From: Campylobacter concisus
GTDB lineage: Bacteria > Campylobacterota > Campylobacteria > Campylobacterales > Campylobacteraceae
Assembly: GCF_003048875.2 (NCBI RefSeq)
Contig: NZ_CP049264.1
Location: 248,001-312,000, forward strand
Direction of reading: 5' to 3'
DNA: 64,000 nucleotides
A program made the position numbers and the translations under genes. This document shows, piece after piece, positions 9,202-18,717 of the stretch. The notes under the pieces were generated by a model. That model ran no database searches and had not been told where the DNA came from. It saw nothing but the letters and a program-made list of their open reading frames with translations. Numbering within the stretch: position 1 is the first letter of the stretch; every line of letters begins with the position of its first letter.

Positions 9202-9267
9202 AATTTATATTAATTAAGTTTTTTTATAGTTCTTATACTTTAAAATAACGAATCATTAATATAAATT
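9202..9267 (+). promoter_or_regulatory. Promoter region of the cco operon with a 13-bp inverted repeat
   Basis: AATTTATATTAAT at 9202-9214 is the exact reverse complement of ATTAATATAAATT at 9255-9267, with 40 bp between. It fills the gap between the response regulator and ccoN. A strong ribosome-binding site (AGGAGG) follows at about 9273-9278. It could be an operator pair or a leader hairpin. All bases are A or T, which lowers its significance. Confidence 0.4.
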
Positions 9268-9285
9268 TAACTAGGAGGATATTTT

Positions 9286-10772
<1,487 letters not shown>

Positions 10773-10776
<4 letters not shown>

Positions 10777-11441
10777 TGTTTGCTTGGTTAGAAAAAAATC
10801 CATTCTTTTTTGCAGTTTGCGTCTTTATAGTCATCGCTTACGCTGGTGTTATAGAAATTTTACCAGACTTTGCAAACAGAGCTAGACCACTTGAGGGCAC
10901 AAAGCCTTACACCGTTTTAGAGCTAGCTGGCAAAAATGTCTATATGCAAAATGGCTGCAACACTTGCCACTCACAAATGATCCGTCCGTTTAAAGCTGAG
11001 ACTGATAGATACGGCATGTACTCGCTAAGTGGCGAATTTGCCTATGATCGTCCGCACCTTTGGGGCTCAAAAAGAACAGGTCCAGATCTTATGCGTGTGG
11101 GCAACTATAGAACGACTGACTGGCATGAAAATCACATGCTAAATCCAGCCTCAGTAGTGCCAGGCTCGATCATGCCAGCATATCCATTTTTATTTAAGAA
11201 AAATGCTGACATAGAGACTGCTTACGCTGAAGCGCTAACGGTTAAAAAGGTCTTTAACACGCCTTATGACGAAAAAGATATGCCAGCTCTTGGCACGCTA
11301 GAGCAGACAAATGCTAATGTCAAGGCCGAGGCTGCAGCTATCGTTGAAAATATGAAAGATGAGCAGGTAAAAAGTGCTTTTGAAAAAGGTGAAATTCGCC
11401 AGATCGTAGCACTGATCGCTTATCTAAATAGCCTAAAGTAG
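10773..11441 (+). CDS. ccoO: cbb3-type cytochrome c oxidase monohaem subunit II
   Basis: Membrane-anchored c-type cytochrome (222 aa) that passes electrons to CcoN. It has one N-terminal transmembrane helix (about residues 9-27) and a single haem-binding motif, NTCHSQ (CxxCH), near residue 65. The methionine-rich segment GSIMPAYPFLF probably supplies the axial Met. Overlaps ccoN by 4 nt. Confidence 0.97.
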
Positions 11442-11450
11442 GAGCGTAAG

Positions 11451-11663
11451 ATGGAGAACATTAGAGAGTTTCAAGCTTATGGCTATTTTTTCTTGACAGC
11501 ATTTTTGGCGATCACTTTGTATGCTTATTTTTTTCATCTTTATAAGAGCGAAAAAACTGGTAGAAGAAACTATGAAAAGTACTCAAAACTAGCGCTTAAC
11601 GATGAGATCGGTGGCGAAATTTTAGAGCGTAAGGCTACAAAGGAGAGCGTATGCAATGGCTAA
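11451..11663 (+). CDS. ccoQ: cbb3-type oxidase small subunit CcoQ
   Basis: 70-residue protein with one N-terminal transmembrane helix (about residues 10-28) and a charged cytoplasmic tail (KSEKTGRRNYEKYSKLAL). Its place between ccoO and ccoP identifies it as CcoQ, thought to help assembly or stability of the oxidase. It overlaps the ccoP start by 13 nt in another frame. Confidence 0.88.
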   Translation: MENIREFQAYGYFFLTAFLAITLYAYFFHLYKSEKTGRRNYEKYSKLALNDEIGGEILERKATKESVCNG

Positions 11664-12514
11664 ATTTAGAAGATAATGTAAATTTACTAGCTCTTATAGG
11701 AGCGGCTCTAATCATCGTGCTTACCATCGTTGTAGCTGGTAGGTATGTGGGGCAGATGAAGGTTAAAAAAGATGAGAGCGTTGAGCTTAGCGAGCACAAC
11801 TGGGACGGCATAGGTGAGTACAAAAACCCTGTCCCACTTGGCTGGGCGGTTGTCTTTTTACTAGCGCTAGTTTGGGCGATCTGGTACTATTTGCTGGGCT
11901 ACCCACTAAATTCTTACTCACAAATCGGCGAGTATAACAAAGAGGTTAAAGAAGCAAACGCCAAATTTGAAAAAGAGTATGCAAACCCAAGCAAAGAGAC
12001 GCTTCACGCTATGGGCGAGAGCATATATCTCGTGCAGTGCTCAGCATGTCACGGCATCACAGGCGATGGCATAGGCGGCAAGGCTGCAAATTTACAAATT
12101 TGGGGCAGCGAAAAAGGTATAGTCGAGACTATACTAAATGGCTCAAAAGGGCTTGATTACCCTATGGGTGAGATGCCAGCAGGCTTAGCCGATGCTGATG
12201 GTGCAAAGGCGATCGCAGCTTACGTAGCTAAAGAGATAAGCGCGATAAAAAGCACTAAAAATGAAAATTTAGTAGCCACTGGCAAAGAGCTTTATGCTGC
12301 TTGTGCCTCATGCCACGGCGAAGATGGCAAGGGCATGGATGGTATGTCAGTTGATCTTAGCAAATATGGCTCGGCTAGCTTTGTGGCTGATGTGCTAAAT
12401 CGTGGCAAAAAAGGAGCGATCGGCACTATGCCTAAATTTAATGATGGCAGGCTAAATGATATCCAGCAAAAAGCAGTTGGCGAGTACGTCATATCGCTAT
12501 CAAAGGGCGAATAA
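11651..12514 (+). CDS. ccoP: cbb3-type cytochrome c oxidase dihaem subunit III
   Basis: Dihaem c-type cytochrome (287 aa) that accepts electrons from soluble cytochrome c. There are two hydrophobic segments: an N-terminal one (about residues 10-28) and one at 60-78 (PLGWAVVFLLALVWAIWYYLLG). Two CxxCH motifs follow: QCSACHG and AACASCHG, each with downstream Met (EMPAG, GTMPKF). Its last base is the first base of the next start codon. Confidence 0.97.
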   Translation: MQWLNLEDNVNLLALIGAALIIVLTIVVAGRYVGQMKVKKDESVELSEHNWDGIGEYKNPVPLGWAVVFLLALVWAIWYYLLGYPLNSYSQIGEYNKEVKEANAKFEKEYANPSKETLHAMGESIYLVQCSACHGITGDGIGGKAANLQIWGSEKGIVETILNGSKGLDYPMGEMPAGLADADGAKAIAAYVAKEISAIKSTKNENLVATGKELYAACASCHGEDGKGMDGMSVDLSKYGSASFVADVLNRGKKGAIGTMPKFNDGRLNDIQQKAVGEYVISLSKGE

Positions 12515-12726
12515 TGGAAAATAAAAATAGAAACATCTTTGCCTTAAACGGCATTAGCGGTTTTTTAATAGCGGTGGTGCTTTTGCTCTCTATCCTAGCG
12601 GTGCTTACATACGTTGGCATCGGCTTGCAAAAAGAGGTCGCAACCAAACCTTACTCACTAAAAGATGCAGCTAGCATCGAGATGAAGAGCGTAGATAACG
12701 CTAAACACGTCATTGTAAAGGAGTAG
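12514..12726 (+). CDS. DUF4006 family small membrane protein
   Basis: 70 residues with one transmembrane helix at about 14-37 and a short polar C-terminus. The family occurs directly after ccoP in epsilonproteobacteria, so it is probably an accessory or structural component of cbb3 oxidase; this is inference from position. The start overlaps the ccoP stop by 1 nt. Confidence 0.85.
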   Translation: MENKNRNIFALNGISGFLIAVVLLLSILAVLTYVGIGLQKEVATKPYSLKDAASIEMKSVDNAKHVIVKE

Positions 12727-12728
12727 CG

Positions 12729-12830
12729 ATGCTAGGCATAATAGAAAAAGCCATTATCCTGCTAATAGTCGTCGCAGGCGCCATTTGTGCCTGGTCAGTA
12801 CTTACGCCAAATCACCTATTTGTAGGTTAA
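12729..12830 (+). CDS. 33-residue single-helix membrane peptide in the cco operon
   Basis: A short ORF: ATG at 12729, TAA ending at 12830, encoding 33 residues. It begins MLGIIEKAIILLIVVAGAI and ends NHLFVG. One transmembrane helix (about residues 4-26) makes up nearly all of it. It starts 2 nt after the DUF4006 stop, preceded by AAGGAG (12718-12723), and the next gene starts 2 nt after its stop, so it sits tightly inside the operon. Small single-helix subunits such as CcoM exist in some cbb3 oxidases; whether this is one is inference. Confidence 0.75.
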   Translation: MLGIIEKAIILLIVVAGAICAWSVLTPNHLFVG

Positions 12831-12832
12831 AT

Positions 12833-13402
12833 TTGAAGAAATTTGCACTCATTTTTATCATTTTGCTGTGGCAAAATTTGGCTTGGGGTGCAAATTTTGT
12901 TATCAATGATGATGGAATTTTAAGCCAAAAAGTGAGCCAAAAACTAAATGAGATCGGCAGTGAGCTTTATCAAAAAAGCGGCATAAATTTAGTAGTTGGC
13001 GTATATAAAGATGGCGAGCTAGACGCGCTTTTTAAAGAGCAAAATTTAAGCTCGCCTTTTGTATTTTTAGTGCTCATAAAAGATAAACAAAAGGTTGAAA
13101 TTTTTAGCGATACAAACACTTCAAAGCTCTTTAACAAGGAGCAAATTCTAAGTGTAAATCCAGAATCAGGCACCATTATCCCCATTTTGGTCTCAAAAAA
13201 CGGCAAAGACGTCTATAACGCCGCTATCTTAAACGGCTACGCTGATATCGCCGAGCAGATCGCTGAGAGCTTAAATTTAAAGCTAGAAAGTGGCATCGGC
13301 AGCTCAAACAAGACGACCTTAAATTTCTTGCGAATCTTTATCTACGGCTTGATCGCATTTTTCGTGCTCATCATCTTTTATAAAAAGGTAAAAAATGGCT
13401 AA
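12833..13402 (+). CDS. Membrane-anchored TPM-like protein of the cco operon
   Basis: I choose TTG 12833 as start because it gives a signal peptide (MKKFALIFIILLWQNLAWG) and sits 2 nt after the previous stop; an upstream ATG at 12785 would run through the previous gene. The mature part (NFVINDDGILSQKVSQKLNEIG... SGINLVVGVYKDG) resembles TPM domains, which occur in periplasmic phosphatase or repair-type proteins. A C-terminal transmembrane helix (FLRIFIYGLIAFFVLIIFY) anchors it. It ends 8 nt inside the fixH-like gene. Confidence 0.7.
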   Translation: MKKFALIFIILLWQNLAWGANFVINDDGILSQKVSQKLNEIGSELYQKSGINLVVGVYKDGELDALFKEQNLSSPFVFLVLIKDKQKVEIFSDTNTSKLFNKEQILSVNPESGTIIPILVSKNGKDVYNAAILNGYADIAEQIAESLNLKLESGIGSSNKTTLNFLRIFIYGLIAFFVLIIFYKKVKNG

Positions 13403-13865
13403 AAAGAGCTTTTGGCCTTACGGTATCGTGCTTAGTATAGTTGCTATCATCTTGGCTTGCGCCGCAACCATCGTTGTTGCGATCAACAACCCAGTCGAGA
13501 TGGATAGCGCTTATATGCAAAGTCATCAAAGCGTCGATGAAAACATCACATTTATAAAAGAGAGCGAGGCTAGGTTTGATGAGAAATTTGGCCTTAAATT
13601 TGAGCCAGAATTTAAAGGTTTGCAGGGTAAGTTTAAATTTCTCCTAACACCAAAAAATGGCGAAATTTCAAGCCTTAGATATGAAATTTTACTTACCCGT
13701 CCACAAACAAACAAAGACAACAAAACATTAAACGCTTCATGGCAAGAAAACGAGCTTGTAAGCGAGAGTGTTGGCCTAAAAGAGGGCAGGTGGCAGCTAC
13801 TTTTAAGGCTAAGCGACAAGCAAGATACGAGATATTATAAATTTGATTTTAACGCTACAAAGTAA
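13395..13865 (+). CDS. fixH: FixH family protein
   Basis: 156 residues with an N-terminal transmembrane helix (about 9-29) and a periplasmic beta-rich domain. FixH/CcoG-associated proteins are linked to cbb3 oxidase assembly and copper delivery. Features that match are SAYMQSHQSVDENI after the helix and the terminal GRWQLLLRLSDKQDTRYYKFDF. It is the last gene of the cco operon. The flavin reductase remnant begins right after its stop. Confidence 0.8.
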   Translation: MAKKSFWPYGIVLSIVAIILACAATIVVAINNPVEMDSAYMQSHQSVDENITFIKESEARFDEKFGLKFEPEFKGLQGKFKFLLTPKNGEISSLRYEILLTRPQTNKDNKTLNASWQENELVSESVGLKEGRWQLLLRLSDKQDTRYYKFDFNATK

Positions 13866-14124
13866 GTTAAATTTGCACCTAAAGTCTCTTTTAGCCAAAA
13901 TCAAATAAATTTACCTGCAAATTCGCTAAATGTTAGATCAGAGCTCTTTAAAGCCAAAATTTAAGCCCAAACGCTTGCTAGTCGTGACGTACTCTTTAAA
14001 TTTATAGATTAGAGGCGACCAATTTTTAGTATCTAGCTTTTCATCTTTTAACAAATTTTCATCCACAAAGATGCCAACTATTTTGCAAGTAACGATGCAA
14101 AATCACTCTTTTATGCGCGCGCTT
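13866..14124 (-). repeat. Left copy of a duplicated flavin reductase 3' region
   Basis: This stretch is a close, slightly diverged copy of 15541-15870, the 3' end and downstream flank of the flavin reductase-like gene. On the minus strand 13938-14102 still encodes 55 codons matching that protein's C-terminus (FCIVTCKIVGIFVDENLL, then KRLGLNFGFKEL and stop) with no frameshift. The copy is missing a stretch of about 16 codons found in the right copy, between two IKE repeats. It abuts and overlaps the end of nhaA. Confidence 0.85.
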
Positions 14125-15284
14125 TGGTTTTTGGCGCTAAATTTAAGCAATATAAACCCGGCGGCGCCCGAAACTACCGAACCTAGCAAGATAGCAAGCT
14201 TGTCGGCGTAGGCAAAGGCGTCCGTGTCGTTGTAGGCTAGGCTGTTAATGAAAAGGCTCATCGTAAATCCTACGCCGCAAAGTACCGCGATGCCGTAAAG
14301 CTGGATGAAATTTGACCCTTCTGGTAGCTTGGCTAGCTTAAATTTGATCGCTAAAAAGCTAAAAGAAAATACCCCGACTTGCTTGCCGATGAAAAGCCCC
14401 AGCGCCGTGCCTAGCGCGACTGGAGACAAAATCTCGTCCAGTCCGACGCCTCGCAACGAGATGCCTGCGTTTACGAAGGCAAATATCGGCAGCACGCCAA
14501 ACGCCACCCAGCCGTGCAGGTCGTGCTCGATACTTTTTAGCATAGATTTGTCAGGCTCGTCTTTAAAGCTAAGCGGTATGAAAAAGGCCGCCACGACGCC
14601 CGCAAGCGTGGCGTGAACGCCAGATTTTAGCACTGCTACCCACATCACCGCGCCTACGATTAGATAGGCCGCCTTGCTCTTTACGCCGAGTCTGTTTAGT
14701 GCGAAAAGCGCGGCTAGGCAAACGCTCGCTACCGCAAGCATTTGGGCACTAAGCTCGCTCGTGTAAAATAGCGCGATAATCACGATCGCGCAAAGGTCGT
14801 CGACGATCGCTAGCGTCATGAGGAAAATTTTTAAACTAGTCGGTACGCGAGGCCCAAGTAGGCTCAAAATCCCCAGAGCAAACGCGATATCCGTCGCCGT
14901 CGGTATCGCCCAGCCGCCAAGCGCGAAGGAGTCGTGTTTCGTAAAAAGATAGAAGATAACCGCGGGCACTATCAGGCCGCCTGCCGCGCCGATGGCAGGC
15001 AGCGCGATTTGCGACGGATTTTTTAGCTCGCCCTCCAAAATCTCGCGCTTTAGCTCGAGTCCGATGAGAAAGAAAAATACCGCCATCAATCCGTCGTTCA
15101 CCCACAAGATCAGGGGTTTGCTTAGTCCGTATTCGCCGAAGCTCATGGTAAATTTGGTATTTAAAAATTCGTTGTAAAAATCGCTCAAAAACGTATTTTG
15201 ACACAGTAGCGCCGCGACCGTAGCGATCATCAGCAAAATCCCGCCGCTGGCTTCGTGTTTTAAAAACTCTTTTATTCCGCCCAT
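14103..15284 (-). CDS. nhaA: Na+/H+ antiporter NhaA, GC-rich, probably acquired
   Basis: Sodium/proton antiporter (393 aa) that expels sodium and controls pH. About eleven to twelve hydrophobic helices are visible. Key residues appear in PTATDIAFALGILSLLG and AIVDDLCAIVIIALFY, which carry the paired Asp residues of the family. The gene is visibly richer in G and C (GCG, GCC, CCG runs) than its neighbours. Its last residues, SARIKE, together with the stop codon, are supplied by the duplicated flavin reductase sequence: the TGA replaces a Trp codon there. No promoter partner was seen. Codon bias and flanking duplication suggest transfer from a GC-richer Campylobacter relative. Confidence 0.93.
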   Translation of the reverse strand: MGGIKEFLKHEASGGILLMIATVAALLCQNTFLSDFYNEFLNTKFTMSFGEYGLSKPLILWVNDGLMAVFFFLIGLELKREILEGELKNPSQIALPAIGAAGGLIVPAVIFYLFTKHDSFALGGWAIPTATDIAFALGILSLLGPRVPTSLKIFLMTLAIVDDLCAIVIIALFYTSELSAQMLAVASVCLAALFALNRLGVKSKAAYLIVGAVMWVAVLKSGVHATLAGVVAAFFIPLSFKDEPDKSMLKSIEHDLHGWVAFGVLPIFAFVNAGISLRGVGLDEILSPVALGTALGLFIGKQVGVFSFSFLAIKFKLAKLPEGSNFIQLYGIAVLCGVGFTMSLFINSLAYNDTDAFAYADKLAILLGSVVSGAAGFILLKFSAKNQSARIKE

Positions 15285-15471
15285 TTTGCTTCCTTTCTAT
15301 AAATTTTGGCGATTATAACGTATTTTTACGCTCGCATAAAATTCGGGCGAATTTGGCTATAGTCAAGTCAAATTTAAAGGTAAATTTAGTAGACGCGTCG
15401 CTAAAATTTGCCATGCCGCGCTTGCGGGAGCGGGACGCTTGCGCACGGTTTTTATAGATTAAGGAGCGAAA
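15285..15471. other. Divergent intergenic region inside the inserted segment
   Basis: Between the nhaA start and the proA-like start there is no gene. The part around 15400-15450 is GC-rich and contains near-repeats of GCTTGCG. It probably holds the divergent promoters of the donor locus. No clear promoter consensus was identified. Confidence 0.5.
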
Positions 15472-15570
15472 ATGAATGAAATTTTAGAGATTTGTAAGCG
15501 CGCAAAGGCTGCTTGCGGCGAGCTTTTAAGACTTGATAGCAGGGTTAAATTTGCATCCAAAAGTTTTTAG
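15472..15570 (+). pseudogene. Truncated start of a ProA-like gene (glutamyl phosphate reductase)
   Basis: ATG 15472 is preceded by AAGGAG (15461-15466) and encodes about 23 residues resembling the start of gamma-glutamyl phosphate reductase (MNEILEICKRAKAACGEL, then LRLDS). The frame then enters the duplicated flavin reductase flank near 15541 and stops at 15570. It lies divergent from nhaA and looks like the clipped edge of the inserted segment. The ProA identity is a recall-based guess on a very short sequence; the truncation is clear. Confidence 0.5.
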
Positions 15571-15870
15571 CCAAGGTCAAAACCAAATAAATTTACCCGT
15601 AAATTTTACTTTCTAGCCAGCCAAAACGCCAGATCAAACCTCTTTAAAACCAAAATTTAATCCCAAACGCTTGCCAGTTGTGACGTATTCTTTAAATTTA
15701 TAGATTAGAGGCGACCAATTTTTAGTATCTATCTTTTCATCTTTTAACAAATTTTCATCCACAAAGATGCCAACTATCCTGCAAGTGACTATGCAAAACC
15801 ACTCCTTTATCTCGCACTTTTCTAGGGTTGTTTCTATCTGTATCTTGCACTCTTTTATGCGCGCGCTTTT
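15541..15870 (-). repeat. Right copy of the duplicated flavin reductase 3' region
   Basis: Counterpart of 13866-14124. It contains the intact C-terminal coding part of the flavin reductase-like gene plus about 90 bp of downstream flank. Similarity to the left copy begins at GTTAAATTTGCA on both sides and ends near ACTCTTTTATGCGCGCGCT. The pair brackets nhaA and the proA-like fragment as direct repeats. Confidence 0.85.
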
Positions 15871-16221
15871 TACCTTTACACCTGGCTCTTTGTGCAAATT
15901 TGCCACCTTAAATTTATCACTTTCGTAGCTATATCCAAGAGCTCTTTTCTCCTCTGGCACGTCCTCATCGCCTGTTAGTTTTTCTATCTTTTTTATAGCT
16001 TCAAGCAAGCTCTCATCGCATAAATTTAGCGTGATGTCTGAGCCATTTTGGATATTTTTATAGCCTTTGTTATCAACTCCGATGCCAAGCACCACGCTAT
16101 CTCCTAGCGTCCAAGAGGAGGAAAGCACGGTGATATCATCTCGCCCTTTTTGATCTTTTGTGGTGGCAAGTAGGACGGGAAAGCCGTAGTAAAAGCCAGA
16201 TCTGTTTAACTCTTTATGAAT
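15634..16221 (-). CDS. Flavin reductase-like FMN-binding split-barrel protein with ATT start
   Basis: The reading frame extends upstream of the GTG at 16128 to an in-frame stop near 16269, and the extra codons read HKELNRSGFYYGFPVLLATT, so the real N-terminus lies before the GTG. No ATG, GTG or TTG is available in that stretch. AAGGAG stands 5 nt before an ATT at 16221-16219, giving 195 aa. This is either a rare ATT start or a start codon lost by one substitution (ATG to ATT). The fold assignment (DDITVLSSSWTLGD, NKGYKNIQNG) as a flavin reductase or flavoredoxin is moderately sure. Its 3' end is duplicated beyond nhaA. Confidence 0.65.
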   Translation of the reverse strand: MHKELNRSGFYYGFPVLLATTKDQKGRDDITVLSSSWTLGDSVVLGIGVDNKGYKNIQNGSDITLNLCDESLLEAIKKIEKLTGDEDVPEEKRALGYSYESDKFKVANLHKEPGVKVKSARIKECKIQIETTLEKCEIKEWFCIVTCRIVGIFVDENLLKDEKIDTKNWSPLIYKFKEYVTTGKRLGLNFGFKEV

Positions 16222-16371
16222 TTTTGCTCCTTTTTGAAATTGTATCCCCCAGCACTTTAAGGCTTAAATTTTTAATGAATTTAGAAAAATTTTCAAAGCT
16301 TAGCTTAAGTGAGAAAAAGCGCTCTTTTATCAGCTTTTGGCTATCATTTTTTAAAAATTTAAGAGAGAAAA

Positions 16372-18717
16372 ATGCGCAATCTAAATCAACTTTTCGTCTT
16401 TACAAACTCGCGTAAGATCAGGGAATTTAACGCTAGCTTTAATGACGAGCTAATCCCAAAAAGTCTAAGCATCGCTGAGTTTTATAAAAAGGCCGTTTTT
16501 GTAAATGGCCGCTTTGAGTGCGATAGCACCTATGCTTTGGTGCTTATGAACAGAGCCTGTGCCAGCGTCAAAGAGGCAAACTCGGTGCTTAAAATCCCAA
16601 CTGAGTTTTTTGAGTTTTTGAAAAACAACGACTATCTTTTTTCATTTTTTAAAGAGCTAGCTATCAGCAAAAAGAGCATTAATGAGATCAAATTTAACGA
16701 CATTTACGCTGATTTTGAGGAGCATTTAAGCATACTTGAAGCGGTTTTAAAAGAGTATGAGAGCTTGCTTGATAAAGAGGATCTTTATGATGATATAACC
16801 CCGCCAAAAATTTACTCGATAAATGAAGCTTACATAAGAAGTTTTAGTGAAATTTCACTGCATATTGATGGCATTTTAAGCGAGTTTGAGTGGGAAATTT
16901 TAGAAAAAATTTCAAAACTAACAACGCTAAAGATCATCTTTCAAACTAGCGTTTTTAATAAAAAACTAATAGAAAAGATAAGGCAAATTTCAGCCATTAG
17001 CGAGTTTGAAAACTATAAAAAATATGAGCTAAATTTAAACACAAATGAGCTAGTTTGCCTAGAAAATATCACAAAATTTGAGCCAGTTTTAGTAAGAAAT
17101 TTCGCCACAAGAAGCTTGCAGTGCGCCTATGCTATGGCAAAGGCTAGTGAGTTTGTGCGTGATGGTATAAAGCCTGAAAATATCGCAGTCATATTGCCAG
17201 ATGAGGGCTTTAGCGAGATTTTAAGGCTTCATGATAGCGCTAAAATTTTCAACTACGCCATGGGTGAGAGCTTTAAAAATACAAAATTTTATGAAGCGCT
17301 TTACTACATCACAAGAGCGATCAACGAAGAGGCAAGCCCAGTTTTTGATCAAAGTAAGTGTGAGAGCTACGAGGAGCTTGGCTTTATTTTAAGCGAATTT
17401 GGCGTGAGCGAGCAGCTTTTTGAGAAATTTAAGGCTAGCTATTTTGAGGCGTGTGAATTTAGCAAATTTAAAGAGCTAATAGATGAGCTTTTGGTGCTTG
17501 AAAATGAGCCAAGGTGCGAAGAGAAGCTCGCACTTGAGCTTTTTAGGATGGAGAATTTATGCAGGTATTTTAGCTTTAGTCTAAAGCAGCTAAGTGAGAT
17601 TTTCTTGCTAAATATCTCGCGCCTAAGCATCGATGACGTGGGCGGCGGAAAGATCAGCGTCATGGGCATGCTAGAGAGCCGCGGGATGAAATTTGATGGC
17701 GTCATCATAGTTGATTTTAACGACAACTTCATCCCAGCAAGAAGCGCAAACGAGATGTTTTTAAACTCAAAAGTGAGGCAAAAAGCTGGGCTTATAAGCT
17801 ACATTGAGCGTGAAAATTTGCAGAGATTTTACTACGAAAGCCTCATAAATAACGCCAAAAAAGTGGCGATAAGTTGCTGCGTAAATGAAGAGAGCATACC
17901 TTCAAGATTTTTAAAAAATTTCAAAACGATAAAAGATGAAAAATTTAGCGACGAGGCCTATTTGAAGCTATTTTTAAAAGGAGAGGTGAGCTTAAATTTA
18001 AGTGATGATGAGGTTATTTTAGAACATGATTTTTTCACAAACCCACTCTCGTTTTCGACACTAAATTTATTTCTAACCTGCCCAAGAAAATACTACTACA
18101 CAAAGATAGCTCACATAGATGCGCCAAAAGCTATAGCAAGTGAGCTTGGCACAAAGCAAGGAAATAGCGTTCATAGCGCACTTTTTGAATACTATACGAG
18201 TGAATTTTATAAGCAAAATAACACCTTTGATCTAGCCGTTTTTAAAGAGATGCTAGCAAAGCAAAATCTTACGCCACTTGAGTTTGAAATTTGGACGCAT
18301 AAATTTAAAGAGTATGAAATTTATGAAAACGAGCGTTTAAGGGCCGGTTTTAGGGTGCTTGAGTGCGAAAAAGAGGTGCAAAGCGAGTTTTGCGGCGTGC
18401 AGATAAAGGGATTTATCGATAGGATCGATGCAAACGCAAACGGCGACGTGCTTATACTTGATTACAAAACGGGCGAAGCAAATGTAAATTCGCTCCAGCT
18501 TGCCTTTTACGAAGCACTTTACGGCGGCGAGGTGCGAAGTGCCTACTATGCTCTAAAAAACGAGCCTAGCTTACTATGCCCTAAAAAAAGCGTAGAGGAT
18601 CTAAGCGGCGAGATAGAAAAGCTAAAAACCATAAACAAAACTAAGATAAATTTTGAAAGAAAGAGCGGTGCTTGCGTATTTTGCGAATATGTCACACTTT
18701 GTAGGAGAGAGTTATGA
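16372..18717 (+). CDS. addB: AddB-like nuclease subunit of a double-strand-break repair complex
   Basis: 781-residue partner of AddA in RecBCD-type end resection for recombination. The C-terminal PD-(D/E)xK nuclease domain is visible: GFIDRIDANANGDVLILDYKTG carries the acidic/Lys residues. Four Cys likely bind an iron-sulphur cluster: one in FLTCPRKYYY and three in CVFCEYVTLC near the end, the AddB pattern. The N-terminal two thirds are an inactivated helicase-like region without a clear Walker A. Its stop overlaps the addA start (ATGA). Confidence 0.88.
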   Translation: MRNLNQLFVFTNSRKIREFNASFNDELIPKSLSIAEFYKKAVFVNGRFECDSTYALVLMNRACASVKEANSVLKIPTEFFEFLKNNDYLFSFFKELAISKKSINEIKFNDIYADFEEHLSILEAVLKEYESLLDKEDLYDDITPPKIYSINEAYIRSFSEISLHIDGILSEFEWEILEKISKLTTLKIIFQTSVFNKKLIEKIRQISAISEFENYKKYELNLNTNELVCLENITKFEPVLVRNFATRSLQCAYAMAKASEFVRDGIKPENIAVILPDEGFSEILRLHDSAKIFNYAMGESFKNTKFYEALYYITRAINEEASPVFDQSKCESYEELGFILSEFGVSEQLFEKFKASYFEACEFSKFKELIDELLVLENEPRCEEKLALELFRMENLCRYFSFSLKQLSEIFLLNISRLSIDDVGGGKISVMGMLESRGMKFDGVIIVDFNDNFIPARSANEMFLNSKVRQKAGLISYIERENLQRFYYESLINNAKKVAISCCVNEESIPSRFLKNFKTIKDEKFSDEAYLKLFLKGEVSLNLSDDEVILEHDFFTNPLSFSTLNLFLTCPRKYYYTKIAHIDAPKAIASELGTKQGNSVHSALFEYYTSEFYKQNNTFDLAVFKEMLAKQNLTPLEFEIWTHKFKEYEIYENERLRAGFRVLECEKEVQSEFCGVQIKGFIDRIDANANGDVLILDYKTGEANVNSLQLAFYEALYGGEVRSAYYALKNEPSLLCPKKSVEDLSGEIEKLKTINKTKINFERKSGACVFCEYVTLCRREL

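Noticed and set aside
12785-12832. ATG 12785 as start of the TPM-like protein
   Set aside because: It would run through the 33-residue peptide gene and push the signal peptide into the middle; TTG 12833 fits better.
14103-14105. TGA in frame between nhaA and the reductase remnant as selenocysteine
   Set aside because: The homologous codon is TGG (Trp) in the intact copy and NhaA has no Sec position; a plain mutation to stop is simpler.
16246-16250. Run of five C near the flavin reductase start as a phase-variable tract
   Set aside because: Campylobacter phase-variable tracts are usually eight or more G/C; this one is too short and the frame runs on into a stop.
16158-16415. Plus-strand ORF of 85 codons before addB
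   Set aside because: It is antisense to the start of the flavin reductase frame and overlaps addB; no ribosome-binding site or recognisable product.
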